DNA of 27,237 nt. It comes from a virus. Shown here piece by piece: positions 15,701 through 22,913 of this stretch (positions are counted from its first letter, which is position 1; each line of letters begins with the position of its first letter). The notes beneath the pieces are model-generated. The model worked only from the letters and a program-made list of their open reading frames with translations, searched no databases and had not been told where the DNA came from. Location of the stretch: IMG/VR virus record IMGVR_UViG_3300042304_001107, positions 1 through 27,237 of that record. One strand, given 5' to 3'. The translations under genes and the position numbers were made by a program.

Positions 15701-15890
15701 GTGTTGGAGTTTGAGTTGGAGTGTTACTTGGTGTTTGACTTGGTGGGTTTCCACCAGCATCGGCATACGCAGGTAAACGCTTAGTAAATCCAGGTGGGAT
15801 AATTTTCACATTATAAATCCCCTGACCAATAACATTAAGTCTTGACCCCCCGATTATATTACCCGATTTTTTTCTACTATCAAATCCCAT
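12702..15890 (-). CDS. Giant mosaic adhesin: Pro-Thr linkers, beta-propeller-like and BspA-like repeats (1062 residues)
   Basis: Order: a unique basic N-terminus (1-50, SGNIIGGSRLNVIGQGIYNV) unlike its neighbours; Pro-Thr linkers with two short CDFxYxV segments; cysteine-rich module (180-254; FQDCC, YKVGG, GFSGCG, SNCVLCEV, NPC) shared with the 1040-residue protein; linker; a propeller-like domain (about 318-578) with repeated FxPDGxxLFV...YSLSTPWDV units, roughly five blades; linker; PKD-like domain (GTIDWGDGS near 631-639); 11 BspA-like repeats (about 740-1010); cap ending GYGWTITDGG. It is the first gene after terminase (20 nt), so the island is probably read with the packaging genes. The different N-terminus suggests it anchors differently from the other three. 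Binding role inferred. Confidence 0.85.
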   Translation of the reverse strand: MGFDSRKKSGNIIGGSRLNVIGQGIYNVKIIPPGFTKRLPAYADAGGNPPSQTPSNTPTQTPTLSITPSNTPTPTYTPTPTQTATPLYCDFSYYVNAITPTPTSTSLACDFTYEVELFTNTPTPTPTPTPTQTITQTPTQTETPTQTPTQTETPTQTPTPTQTETPTQTPTQTPTSSPLPPTVEYFQDCCDSLTVYKVGGVSTPIIVGNTYYINTDGFSGCGTAVSGPPYNSQSLIISVTSYSNCVLCEVDNPCPTPTPTPTMTVTPTNTQTPTVTQTPTVTQTPTNTPTNTQTPTNTLTPTPTPTVCIPQMIYSGEKFINIPLHTSASFKPDGTILYIAIHNGSPTDSVCAYSLSTPWDVSTITLPLIGCSIAVPVISGLTPTSVIGHHFSPDGSKLFVVETASKSVLRYILSTSWDVTTSSYSPGDLFTIVGLTPSHIDFTPDGLFMFVTVTGSLLKKYSLTTPWVINTGVVEIQSISNSIVSDFTFQNSGTYLFSIVSGPSIRRQTLSTPYDLTSIVPVLTQTENVSSFISGGNLYSLNFKDGYKGFIGGYYSTGLNGITAFNLTCEYDISGTLILPTPTPTPTQTVTPTNTVTPTPTLPPSFVSVWRTTTPSESITLPYSPSGTYSGTIDWGDGSISANTYANRTHTYSLSGNSTVTIYGTTNGWAFGNTGDILKIREVLKWGPLKISNGAQVFRGCSNLVLTGVTDTIDLTSVNNLIYMFGGCSSLTTINNVNSWNVSGITVMSNMFQSSTFDDDISSWSVSNVTDMNRMFQFGAFNHNINSWNVSGVTSMENMFRQSSFNQPLSGWNVSKVTSTMAGMFDGTLFNQDISMWNVSGVTSMSGMFRYTPFNYSLNNWNVSKVTNMSNMFYGASFNLPLSGWNVSKVTNMNSMFASTSQFNQNINSWNVSGVTDMGSMFYQNAYFNQPLSGWSVSNVRNMSFMFYNSPFNYPIGNWDVLNVTGMTSMFQSSSFNQDIGNWNISGVTNFTDFMFAKTPITFSTINLDSIYNGWQTKTPQTGLTINFGSAKYTLASQPGKDILTGSTMSGGYGWTITDGGI
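14970..15128 (-). repeat. Pro-Thr linker tract in the 1062-residue gene
   Basis: About 53 residues of TPTVTQTPT/TNTPT repeats between the cysteine-rich module and the propeller-like domain. A shorter linker of the same type lies near 14085-14157, before the PKD-like domain. Confidence 0.8.
15360..15535 (-). repeat. Pro-Thr linker tract with QTETPTQTPT units
   Basis: About 58 residues made of a TQTETPTQTP unit repeated with near-identical DNA (GTTGGCGTCTCAGTTTGTGT on plus, three times). Slippage-prone. A further tract lies at about 15633-15747. Confidence 0.8.
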
Positions 15891-15901
15891 TTATTCTTTT
15901 T

Positions 15902-15912
15902 AAATAAATATT
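15902..15912 (-). promoter_or_regulatory. Candidate late promoter motif upstream of the 1062-residue gene
   Basis: The minus strand reads AATATTTATTTAAAAAG, overlapping the terminase stop codon and ending 11 nt before the adhesin ATG at 15890. It shares the ATATTTAT core. It could provide separate expression of the adhesin island. Inferred. Confidence 0.35.
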
Positions 15913-17680
15913 ACATTCCGCCAAATAACCAACCATATTTTTGATAATCGTCTCGACTAACTTGTTGGCTGTTAAATTGATTTATTCTATCTTGATAATG
16001 TGGGATTACAGGGTTAAAATTGATGTTTTCTTTAATTGATTCATTATTGTTAACGGACCAAGAATCTAACATCGCTTTAGTTTGTTCCGTAACTTTAGTT
16101 AATTTTCCAAAAGAAGACTCCGCAACATACGTCGCCATCGCGATTGACATAATTAAATCATCGTGATGTCCTTTTTGGTGGTCAGGTCTACCATTGATAT
16201 ATACAAAGGTGTTCATCTCATTATTTAAACGAGAACTATAAATCCTAAATTTATGTCTCATCGCCTCTTCAAATGAGGCAATAATTTGAACCCTTTTATT
16301 ATTAAAATTTAATCCCGGAATTTTATCTGCCGCGGCTGGGTCGTATTTCCATTTGTTAGAGACATCAACACCATCAACATATAAATCACGATAATTCATT
16401 TCTTGGAGTTTTCTTGAAGTTGCAACACCCATACCACCTGTAATATCGATAACGACAAAACAAGAATATATAACAGCCCATTTATGACAAATTTCAGCCA
16501 TAGTATCGGGTGGTAATTTACCAACATATTCAGCAACTTGTTCTCTTTCATCAAAATCAACAATTTGAAATGAACTAAAATCTTCAGAATCCCCACGGGA
16601 AACGTCGACACCCATAATGTATTTATGTCCAACAACCGGTTCCTTCCAAATCCAAAGAGCATTCCCCATCAATTTGTTAATAGGTTCTTGGATTTGATTT
16701 TCACGAATATCTTGCATCATAAGAGAATCAAATACGTTATCTCCGGAACCTAAAAAGTTACATTCTAACTCCTGAGAAACCTTACGTTTATCGTATTTTA
16801 ATTTCTTAACCATCGCCTCAAACCAAGATGAACAAGGTTTGTATCCGTCATTCATTAATAATTTAACATCATCAAAGTTTCGAGCGTCATATGATTTACT
16901 ACCCCAATCAATAAATCCATTAGGGTCATATTCCTCTTTGTTTAACAAATAATGAATAATGTTATCTGTTTTAACAAAAAATAAATCTTTGGTGTATCTT
17001 GGGTCTCGATACCAAAACATTTCCGTAATTTTGAAGTCATTCATATTACGTAACGCTTGGTCGTATATTTCATAGTAAATTGCGTCATAACCGTTAGGTG
17101 TTGAAACCACAATTACTTTACCCCCCGTAGATAGGGACGCCATACAGGCAGACCAGAAATCACTATCTGCCTCAATAAACGCCGCCTCATCAAATACAAG
17201 TATGGTTGGTGTAAATCCACGCAAGGCATCCTTAGATGTTGCAACGGCTTTAACCTCACATCCGTTTGTTAACTTATAATGTTTTTGGGAATTTTTTGCT
17301 TTATCAAAATCTACACCTGTCCAAGACGGCCATTGACCAACGAACGCTTTTATCTTGTTCGCCATCTCCAATGAAGTATCCAACTTATTGGCGATAATTA
17401 ATATTTTTTCGGGAGTTTCTTTTCTTGCGAATACAAGTTTTTTAGACATCCAAGCCGCGGTAACTGTTGATACCCCGGCCTGTCTGTATTTTAATGCTAT
17501 ATTCTCATTGTATTCTTCGTAGTCATTCAGTAATGTTAACTGGTCCGGAAAAAGTTCCAATGGAACATATTTTTTAACGGTGTTATCATAAGTTTCTAAA
17601 TACGTCTTAAGTGCGTATTCAATATCTCTACTACATTTTACGTATTCTATTAATACTTGTTCTTTTGTTAAATTCGACAT
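15911..17680 (-). CDS. 17: Terminase large subunit, T4 gp17-like
   Basis: A 589-residue packaging motor (ATPase plus headful nuclease) close in length to T4 gp17 (610). ATPase: LKYRQAGVST at residues 63-72 (Walker A variant RQAGVST), ILVFDEAAFIE at 160-170 (Walker B and catalytic Glu), VVSTPNG at 191-197 (coupling motif). Nuclease: IMGVDVSRGDSED with Asp359, VVIDITGG with Asp412, and HHDDLIMS with Asp507/508, the three acidic positions of the RNase H-like site. It acts at the portal vertex during packaging. The small terminase (gp16) is not evident. It lies 21 nt after the 462-residue gene and 20 nt before the adhesin island. Complete and intact; family call firm. Confidence 0.96.
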   Translation of the reverse strand: MSNLTKEQVLIEYVKCSRDIEYALKTYLETYDNTVKKYVPLELFPDQLTLLNDYEEYNENIALKYRQAGVSTVTAAWMSKKLVFARKETPEKILIIANKLDTSLEMANKIKAFVGQWPSWTGVDFDKAKNSQKHYKLTNGCEVKAVATSKDALRGFTPTILVFDEAAFIEADSDFWSACMASLSTGGKVIVVSTPNGYDAIYYEIYDQALRNMNDFKITEMFWYRDPRYTKDLFFVKTDNIIHYLLNKEEYDPNGFIDWGSKSYDARNFDDVKLLMNDGYKPCSSWFEAMVKKLKYDKRKVSQELECNFLGSGDNVFDSLMMQDIRENQIQEPINKLMGNALWIWKEPVVGHKYIMGVDVSRGDSEDFSSFQIVDFDEREQVAEYVGKLPPDTMAEICHKWAVIYSCFVVIDITGGMGVATSRKLQEMNYRDLYVDGVDVSNKWKYDPAAADKIPGLNFNNKRVQIIASFEEAMRHKFRIYSSRLNNEMNTFVYINGRPDHQKGHHDDLIMSIAMATYVAESSFGKLTKVTEQTKAMLDSWSVNNNESIKENINFNPVIPHYQDRINQFNSQQVSRDDYQKYGWLFGGM

Positions 17681-17701
17681 ACATACTGTTGTCGGTAATT
17701 T

Positions 17702-19090
17702 TTAGAATCCTAACGAAGATAAATCAATATCATCTAAGTCATCTAAGTCATCAAATCCGTAATCACCATAATTTTCACTATCGTCTTCATCATCTTCGTC
17801 ATCAGACATTTTTGATTCATACTCGTGGTTTTTAAGGATTTCAACGATTTCTGCAACCATTCTATTTATTACCTCTTTTGCTTCAGGTTTATCAGCCATA
17901 ATGGCTTTCGCTAATACAATAAAATCTTTCGCCTCTAATTGAGACAATTTCATAAATAAGTATTGTTGAAGGTGTCTTTGGTCGTCTTCATATAATTTAT
18001 CAGGCCAAGAATCTCTGAATTTTTCCCAAAATATTGGACCTAATCTTGAATCCCATATTTCTGCTGGTAATGTATCCTCAGCACCGACAACCATACTTCT
18101 TTGAACAGGGTCGTTTGGTAATCCTTGGTCACCATATAATGAATAAATACCTTTAACTATTTCGTGAACTAATAAAGGGAATGTAAATGCTTTCGCTTTA
18201 ATTGTTGGTGGGTCAGTTTCAGGGTCAGATTCTGATTGTCCCATTTGACCACCTCCACCACCGGCCATATTTTCCATATCCGGATATAACCAATATAAGT
18301 GTTCCATCAATGATTGTGTAACACCATATAGGTTTAGTAAGTTTGGACTTAATCTATTTATCTCGTCACTAACTAATGTATACATATGTCCACCTTTAAA
18401 TGCCGCTCCTTGAACTAATGAATTAATCATTCTTCTTTTTGCTTTCTCTAAATTGAATTTTTCCATAGAATCCATAAAGTCTTCTATTTCTTCTTGGTGT
18501 TCTTCGCTTTCTTTGAATGCTTCTTCGACATCTTCTTCGTCCGGTTGTTCCGGTTGTGTTTGCATTCCTTCAGACGCTCCCATTGGTCCATTAACTAATT
18601 CAACCTCAAACTGTAATTGACCTTCAGGAATACCTAATTCTTTTTTAACTAAATCAACTGCCAAGTTTTCAAGATATTCTTTGTTTTGAACTTCAACTCT
18701 TTTAATTTGTTGTAAACTACCCATTACAGAACTCATTAGTCCCATCATTGGATTATTTCCCTGAATTGGTGTAGTATCACCTAAAAATCTTCTTACTTTG
18801 TCTACAGAGTCTTTAAATCGTTGAGAGGTAATCATTTCAATGAAATCTCTATCACCATCTTGTGGTAATGCTGGATGTTCTTTATATGGGGTTTCTCTTT
18901 GATTAATTTGTCTTTCAATACCCGGTTCCATTCTTTCAGGACCATCATAACTAACAGGAGCCTCATTTAAACGACGATTAATTTCGTTCAACATAGTTGT
19001 TTGATTATTGGTTAACCCTTCATTAACTAATTTTTTATCTAAGTCACTTTTGGCTTTCAATATTTTTTCCATTTTTAAATTTACGCTCAT
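17702..19090 (-). CDS. Unrecognised 462-residue protein upstream of terminase
   Basis: I recognise no family. The N-terminus (MSVNLKMEKILKAKSDL) is helical and leads to EINRRLNEAPV, where LNE-A fits a T4-type prohead protease site. A helical middle follows, with MSSVMGSLQQIKRV, then acidic segments (EEDVEEAFKESEEHQEE), a folded-looking part rich in Trp/Tyr/Leu (MEHLYWLYPDMEN, FTFPLLVHEIVKGIYSLYG), a GGGGG linker, and a very acidic C-terminal tail of Asp/Glu. Methionine 7 is an alternative start. It begins 2 nt after the 312-residue gene and ends 21 nt before terminase. Its place before the large terminase could suit a neck, head-internal or packaging accessory protein. It is much larger than a small terminase and I see no helix-turn-helix, so I do not call it gp16. 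Confidence 0.75.
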   Translation of the reverse strand: MSVNLKMEKILKAKSDLDKKLVNEGLTNNQTTMLNEINRRLNEAPVSYDGPERMEPGIERQINQRETPYKEHPALPQDGDRDFIEMITSQRFKDSVDKVRRFLGDTTPIQGNNPMMGLMSSVMGSLQQIKRVEVQNKEYLENLAVDLVKKELGIPEGQLQFEVELVNGPMGASEGMQTQPEQPDEEDVEEAFKESEEHQEEIEDFMDSMEKFNLEKAKRRMINSLVQGAAFKGGHMYTLVSDEINRLSPNLLNLYGVTQSLMEHLYWLYPDMENMAGGGGGQMGQSESDPETDPPTIKAKAFTFPLLVHEIVKGIYSLYGDQGLPNDPVQRSMVVGAEDTLPAEIWDSRLGPIFWEKFRDSWPDKLYEDDQRHLQQYLFMKLSQLEAKDFIVLAKAIMADKPEAKEVINRMVAEIVEILKNHEYESKMSDDEDDEDDSENYGDYGFDDLDDLDDIDLSSLGF

Positions 19091-19092
19091 AA

Positions 19093-20031
19093 TTATTTTG
19101 TTTTAAGTCCTAACTGATTGAATTTTAAAAAACTTGGTAATTCTCTTTTAATTGCTTTTGGAGCACCTTGTTTACTTGGGTCCGGAGCAAAAGGATGTTT
19201 TGGTTTTGTTCCCGGATTAACTTTTGGTTTTGCCGGTGCAGTTTTTGTATCCTCATCCATCACTCTTTTTTTTGCTTTAGGAGCTCCTTTTTTATCAGGG
19301 TCCGGTTGGAATGGATGTTTTGGTTTTGTACCAGGACTAACCTTTGGTTTCGCCGGAGCTGTCTTTGTGTCTCCTTCTAAAAGATTATTAAAATCTTTTT
19401 TAGACATTTTTGGTGTAATGTGTTTTTCTACAAGTCTCATAATTTCTTTTTCAATTTTACTTTCTCCCATAGTAACACTTGGTTTTACCTGACTTAATTT
19501 GGATTGAGCAATTTTATTTAAAGCCCCACCAACCATATCATCATAACCTTCTTTGGTTTCTTTTTTCTTTTCAGGAAGTTTGGCAAAGTTAGTCTTTTCA
19601 GCAAACTCATCAGCCATTTTACACCATTTTTTTTGTTCTTTTGTTTTTCCATCACCACATTTAGCGAAGAAATATTTTTGTTGTTTTTTTGATTCAAATT
19701 TTTCATCAATTTCTTTTTCTTCAAACATACCCATACCGTCCTCAGTCGCGTCAGGGTCTTGGACAACATTTAAAGTATTGTCTTGTTCGTTAGGGGTTGC
19801 AAGAATAGTCCCATCAGGATTTTTCTTTACATTATACCCTTTAGGTGTTGCAGGTAAATTACCACCTTTATCACCAACTTTATATCCTGTTTTAGCAGGT
19901 TCAGTTACCGTACTAACTTGTTCTTGTAATTTACTGAACAACACATCAACCTGACTATCAGTCATTTTATTTAGAGTAGACGCTTTAATTCCCTCCTTCA
20001 CTAGTTTTAATTTTTTTTGATTAGTGTTCAT
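19093..20031 (-). CDS. Unrecognised Lys-rich protein with two 36-residue tandem repeats
   Basis: 312 residues from the ATG at 20031, which overlaps the preceding gene by 11 nt. A longer reading would need a TTG at 20049 and is less likely. The N-terminus MNTNQKKLKLVKEGIKAS ends at FSKLQEQ, a Leu-x-Glu site of the prohead-protease type. A middle segment SKKQQKYFFAKCG...KKWCKMADEFAEKT resembles a short motif I have seen in other phage proteins, without a known function. The C-terminal third has two near-identical 36-residue repeats (TKTAPAKPKV, PGTKPKHPF, PDPxKxGAPK), basic and Pro-rich, suggesting a disordered, DNA- or scaffold-binding tail. It is followed after 2 nt by the 462-residue gene. 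A head-internal protein is a reasonable but unproven guess. Confidence 0.72.
   Translation of the reverse strand: MNTNQKKLKLVKEGIKASTLNKMTDSQVDVLFSKLQEQVSTVTEPAKTGYKVGDKGGNLPATPKGYNVKKNPDGTILATPNEQDNTLNVVQDPDATEDGMGMFEEKEIDEKFESKKQQKYFFAKCGDGKTKEQKKWCKMADEFAEKTNFAKLPEKKKETKEGYDDMVGGALNKIAQSKLSQVKPSVTMGESKIEKEIMRLVEKHITPKMSKKDFNNLLEGDTKTAPAKPKVSPGTKPKHPFQPDPDKKGAPKAKKRVMDEDTKTAPAKPKVNPGTKPKHPFAPDPSKQGAPKAIKRELPSFLKFNQLGLKTK
19144..19251 (-). repeat. 108-bp coding tandem repeat, copy 2
   Basis: Encodes 36 residues (DTKTAPAKPKVNPG...GAPKAIKR) and differs from copy 1 at four residues. The copies have a 120-bp period, with a 12-bp spacer encoding VMDE. Confidence 0.85.
19264..19371 (-). repeat. 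108-bp coding tandem repeat, copy 1
   Basis: Encodes 36 residues (DTKTAPAKPKVSPG...GAPKAKKR), preceded by LLEG. Partner of 19144-19251. The DNA copies differ at several positions including silent ones, so the duplication is not very recent. Confidence 0.85.
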
Positions 20032-20431
20032 ATTCGATTTTTTTTTCAAACTCTAATACGATATCTCTTTCGTATAATTTATCTTTGACTGATTGTTCTG
20101 TTTCTCCAAACTTAAACACCAATCTTCTTTGACGTGTGAAATCAACGTCTTCACTTTCGTTTTCCCAACATAATGCGATTATATCATCCATTGAATCTAT
20201 CATCGAAAAATAGTCAGAGTTTTGAATTACTGACATTGTGATTTGGTCATTCTTCAAAACTCCTACTGTTTTTATGTGTTCTATGTCCGGTGGGAGTGGG
20301 TAACCGTTAGACGGTTTTGATTCCCAAGATTCACCCCAAACGTCTTCTGAACTATCCGAGAAAATAAATTCATATATGTTATCACCTTTATAATTAGGAC
20401 CTAATTCATTAACATATATTAAATAACTCAT
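20021..20431 (-). CDS. Unrecognised 136-residue acidic protein
   Basis: I recognise no family. The protein is acidic and aromatic-rich in its first half (YVNELGPNYKGDNIYEFIF, VWGESWESKPSNGYPLPP), then has a VGVLKNDQITMSVI strand-like part and ends with a KDKLYERDIVLEFEKKIEYEH helix. No signal peptide or membrane span. Its ATG overlaps the TAA of the preceding 450-residue gene by one base (TAATG), implying translational coupling, and its own 3' end overlaps the ATG of the 312-residue gene. It belongs to the tightly packed row leading to terminase, so a virion-assembly role is likely but cannot be read from sequence. Confidence 0.75.
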   Translation of the reverse strand: MSYLIYVNELGPNYKGDNIYEFIFSDSSEDVWGESWESKPSNGYPLPPDIEHIKTVGVLKNDQITMSVIQNSDYFSMIDSMDDIIALCWENESEDVDFTRQRRLVFKFGETEQSVKDKLYERDIVLEFEKKIEYEH

Positions 20432-21783
20432 TATATAACCTGACCTTTTGTATTAACTCTTAATTGTTTGTCATTCATTTCAAATACTAAATTTTGTCTG
20501 TTTGTTTTACCAACCAACTTAGCGTTTGGATATTTTTCCATTAATTTTCTAGCACCAACTTCTTGAGAGATACTTTCAGACAATTGTTTTATTTTATTAA
20601 TTTTAGCTTTTTTATTTTCAGTTACTAATTTAGATTGTCTTTTTTTAGATTCTAATAATTGTTGTTCTTTATCGTTCAATTTAAAATAACCTTCTATAAT
20701 TTTATCAACTTTAGATTCAGTAAAAATTCCTTCAATCATATCTTCAATGTGACCTGAGTGTTTAGAGTCAATATCAGGATGATTTAAACTTCTATGTTTT
20801 GGGTGTCTTGGTTTAAAATCAAAATCTTTTTCTAAATTAATTTCACTAAATTCGTCATCATCAAAATCTCTGAATCTTGATTTCATTTCAAAATCATCAA
20901 AACCTTCACCCATTTCTCCTTCAGGGGCAACCGGTTCTTCATCTCCCATTTCGTCACCAAAATCAGCTTCATTATCACCCATATCATCAGGGTTAAAATC
21001 TCCCATACCTTCATCTTCAGTACCTTCAATTTTATTAACAATTTCTTCTTTGTCTTCATCATCAATAGATTCTAAATCTATTGCGGACAAAATTGAGTTA
21101 ATAACATATTTTGAATCTTTAGATGTCATATCTTGACCTTCTTCTGTTTCTTGGAACGCTCTTAATTTTTGAGCTAATTTACCTGTCAATTTTTGAATAG
21201 ATTTTAAAGTAACTTCTTCATTGTTGTCGTCATCTTCCATATCATCACCTAAATCCATATCTTCAGGTGCCGGTTCTGACATCTCTTCAGGTGCCGGAGC
21301 GGGTGCCGGAGCAGGAGCGGGTGCCGGAGCAGGAGCCGCAGATGGAGCGGGTGCCGGAGCAACTTGTTCGTCAGTTTCCCCACCTTTCATTTTTAAAATG
21401 TATTTGGTTGCATCGTTTTCACTTTCATAAAATAAATTAACGTTTTTCTCACTACCTTCGTTAACGTTAACTTCTTTAGCAACTAGGTTAAGACGTTTCA
21501 ACGCTTGAGAATATGAAGAATAATATTTTCTATTTTTCATAGGCTCCATATAATCGAACTCATTAGCTGATTCATTTATACTACTTTTAAGTACGTAACC
21601 ATTTCTTTCCTTATCAATTTTATAAGTTCTACCGTTCGCTAAAACTTTAGTATATTCTGTAGATTTATCTTCATTAATAGGGTTTGGAATATTCTCCTTA
21701 TATCTAGCGATTTCCATGATACGTTGAACTTTTTCCATTCCTTGTAGTTTTTCGCTACCAACCGGTTTTAAATTGTTTCCCAT
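20431..21783 (-). CDS. Acidic Ala-Pro-rich protein, possible head-core component (450 residues)
   Basis: No family recognised. The first ~130 residues are mixed (YTKVLANGRTYKIDKERNGY, YSSYSQALKRLN). A run of Ala-Pro pairs at about 144-167 follows, then a long very acidic region (EDMDLGDDMEDDDNNEE, DEMGDEEP), and a basic helical C-terminus with KINKIKQLSESISQEVGARKLMEKYP and a final strand-like part. The length, acidity and several Leu/Ile-x-Glu sites (SINES, QLSES) would suit a prohead-core protein cut by the gp21-like protease, but this is inference. It is the first gene after an 80-nt gap with an ATATTTATATATAAAAT motif, so it may head the operon running to terminase. The Ala-Pro run produces a false plus-strand frame at 21221-21430. 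Confidence 0.75.
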   Translation of the reverse strand: MGNNLKPVGSEKLQGMEKVQRIMEIARYKENIPNPINEDKSTEYTKVLANGRTYKIDKERNGYVLKSSINESANEFDYMEPMKNRKYYSSYSQALKRLNLVAKEVNVNEGSEKNVNLFYESENDATKYILKMKGGETDEQVAPAPAPSAAPAPAPAPAPAPAPAPEEMSEPAPEDMDLGDDMEDDDNNEEVTLKSIQKLTGKLAQKLRAFQETEEGQDMTSKDSKYVINSILSAIDLESIDDEDKEEIVNKIEGTEDEGMGDFNPDDMGDNEADFGDEMGDEEPVAPEGEMGEGFDDFEMKSRFRDFDDDEFSEINLEKDFDFKPRHPKHRSLNHPDIDSKHSGHIEDMIEGIFTESKVDKIIEGYFKLNDKEQQLLESKKRQSKLVTENKKAKINKIKQLSESISQEVGARKLMEKYPNAKLVGKTNRQNLVFEMNDKQLRVNTKGQVI

Positions 21784-21814
21784 TTTATGTGTTTTTGTTT
21801 GGAATTATTTTATA

Positions 21815-21823
21815 TATAAATAT
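21815..21823 (-). promoter_or_regulatory. Candidate late promoter motif heading the pre-terminase operon
   Basis: The minus strand reads CATATTTATATATAAAAT, 31 nt upstream of the 450-residue gene, in one of the few real gaps (80 nt) of this strand. It matches the ATATTTATAWATAAAA form seen elsewhere. Inferred. Confidence 0.4.
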
Positions 21824-21863
21824 GTTCAGAATTAAAAATGTTATAATTCTGTCGTTATTTCTA

Positions 21864-22640
21864 CTAATTAATTGATTTTTCTTTCAAAGAAAGTTTATTG
21901 TCTTGGTATTCATTTTGAAAATCAAAAAGTTTTTGAATGTACCCATTTCTTCTCAAAACTTTGAATACTAAATTTTCATCAGACATTTCACCACCATCTT
22001 CTAATCCGGCAGTTCTATATTTTTTTAATTTATCCTTAACCTTATTGATACTCTCAACTCCGGACTGTAATGGTTCTTCTTTTACGTCATCAATAACCTC
22101 ATCAATTGTTTTCATCCAATGTTCAGATTTGGTTTTAATTAAGTTAGTGTCAATCTCAACATTTTCTTTTGACGGTTTGGTTTTCCATTCATTAAATAAA
22201 ACTGAATATTCCCCACTACTAAAATGAGATTCAACTTCGTCTTGGACATAAAGTTCTACATCATAACCATAGATTTTGATGTTGTGTTTGTCGTTAAATA
22301 AAGTTTTTTTTAATTTGAAGAGTTCCTCATATAATGGGAGTTCTTTTTCTGAGAATTGTTCAAAGTCGGCAATTAAGTGTAAATCAACATCAGAATATTT
22401 GGACCAATTGTAATTGGCTAATGAACCCGTCATTACAACATCGGATATAATAACATCAACCCCTAAGAATTCTATGAACTCATAGGCGATTTCTAATAGA
22501 CGTTCTCTAACCTTAGGAACCATCACTTCAACCTGACCTTTTGGGTCGGACATATCACGTTCATTAGGTAATTCCCAAATCTTAGGATTTAGTTCATCCT
22601 GTAAATGAAAGCTAGATAATATACTTTTTAGATTACTCAT
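21864..22640 (-). CDS. Nucleotidyltransferase-fold protein (Pol beta superfamily)
   Basis: 258 residues. The core motif VVMTGSLANYNWSKYSDVDLHLI at about 68-90 gives the Gly-Ser of the fold (72-73) and the paired metal-binding acids Asp84 and Asp86. A third acid is offered by YDVELYVQ (Glu129). All three carboxylates seem present, so activity is plausible, but substrate (nucleotide, tRNA end, protein or antibiotic-like small molecule) cannot be told. The C-terminal half is helical and charged (SGVESINKVKDKLKKYRTAG, LRRNGYIQKLFDFQNEY). It could be a host-directed enzyme that adds NMP to a target, or an RNA-modifying enzyme. It is preceded by a 30-nt gap after the KTSC gene and a TATTTATA motif next to the ATG. 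Superfamily call good; role unknown. Confidence 0.8.
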   Translation of the reverse strand: MSNLKSILSSFHLQDELNPKIWELPNERDMSDPKGQVEVMVPKVRERLLEIAYEFIEFLGVDVIISDVVMTGSLANYNWSKYSDVDLHLIADFEQFSEKELPLYEELFKLKKTLFNDKHNIKIYGYDVELYVQDEVESHFSSGEYSVLFNEWKTKPSKENVEIDTNLIKTKSEHWMKTIDEVIDDVKEEPLQSGVESINKVKDKLKKYRTAGLEDGGEMSDENLVFKVLRRNGYIQKLFDFQNEYQDNKLSLKEKSIN

Positions 22641-22644
22641 TAAC

Positions 22645-22652
22645 TATAAATA
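22645..22652 (-). promoter_or_regulatory. Candidate late promoter motif at the nucleotidyltransferase start
   Basis: The minus strand has AGATATTTAAGTATTTATAG and then TTAATG, a double, imperfect form of the motif only 4 nt from the ATG. If it is a promoter, the mRNA would be nearly leaderless. Weak support. Confidence 0.25.
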
Positions 22653-22670
22653 CTTAAATATCTATAATTG

Positions 22671-22913
22671 TTAAAGTTTTTTGTGTTTGTATGTTTTAAC
22701 TATTTTTGTTGAGAAGAATTTCCCTTGAGATTCCGCCATTCTGAATTGAGTATATACTTGGTGAGGAACCTCATCATACTCGTATTTTTGTCCATTATTA
22801 AACTCAACTAACATTACTTTAGTTTCAGTATCGTATTCTGTTTTTTTAACATTTGACGATTGGATTTCATTAATTATCTTCGTCCCTTGAATTGTTTCTT
22901 TTAATATTGCCAT
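22671..22913 (-). CDS. KTSC-domain small protein
   Basis: 80 residues. From about residue 18 it follows the KTSC pattern: SSNVKKTEYD, VMLVEFNNGQKYEYDEVP, VYTQFRMAESQGKFF, then a basic YKHKK end. KTSC proteins are small, widespread in bacteria and phages, and named for a related lysyl-tRNA synthetase C-terminal segment; nucleic-acid binding has been suggested, with no firm function. The ATG at 22913 lies 44 nt inside the upstream 113-residue gene; no later Met would keep the domain, so the overlap is probably real and the two are translated together. Family call good. Confidence 0.82.
   Translation of the reverse strand: MAILKETIQGTKIINEIQSSNVKKTEYDTETKVMLVEFNNGQKYEYDEVPHQVYTQFRMAESQGKFFSTKIVKTYKHKKL

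Noticed and set aside
4713-15890. Diversity-generating retroelement acting on the adhesins
   Set aside because: No reverse transcriptase, template repeat or adenine-specific variation is visible in the window. Repeats and slippage explain the variation.
20032-20049. TTG start adding six residues to the 312-residue protein
   Set aside because: An ATG at 20031 is in frame with less overlap, and TTG starts are not otherwise needed in this window.
21827-21851. CAGAATT/AATTCTG hairpin as a terminator
   Set aside because: The 7-bp stem has an 11-nt loop, few G-C pairs and no T run on either side.
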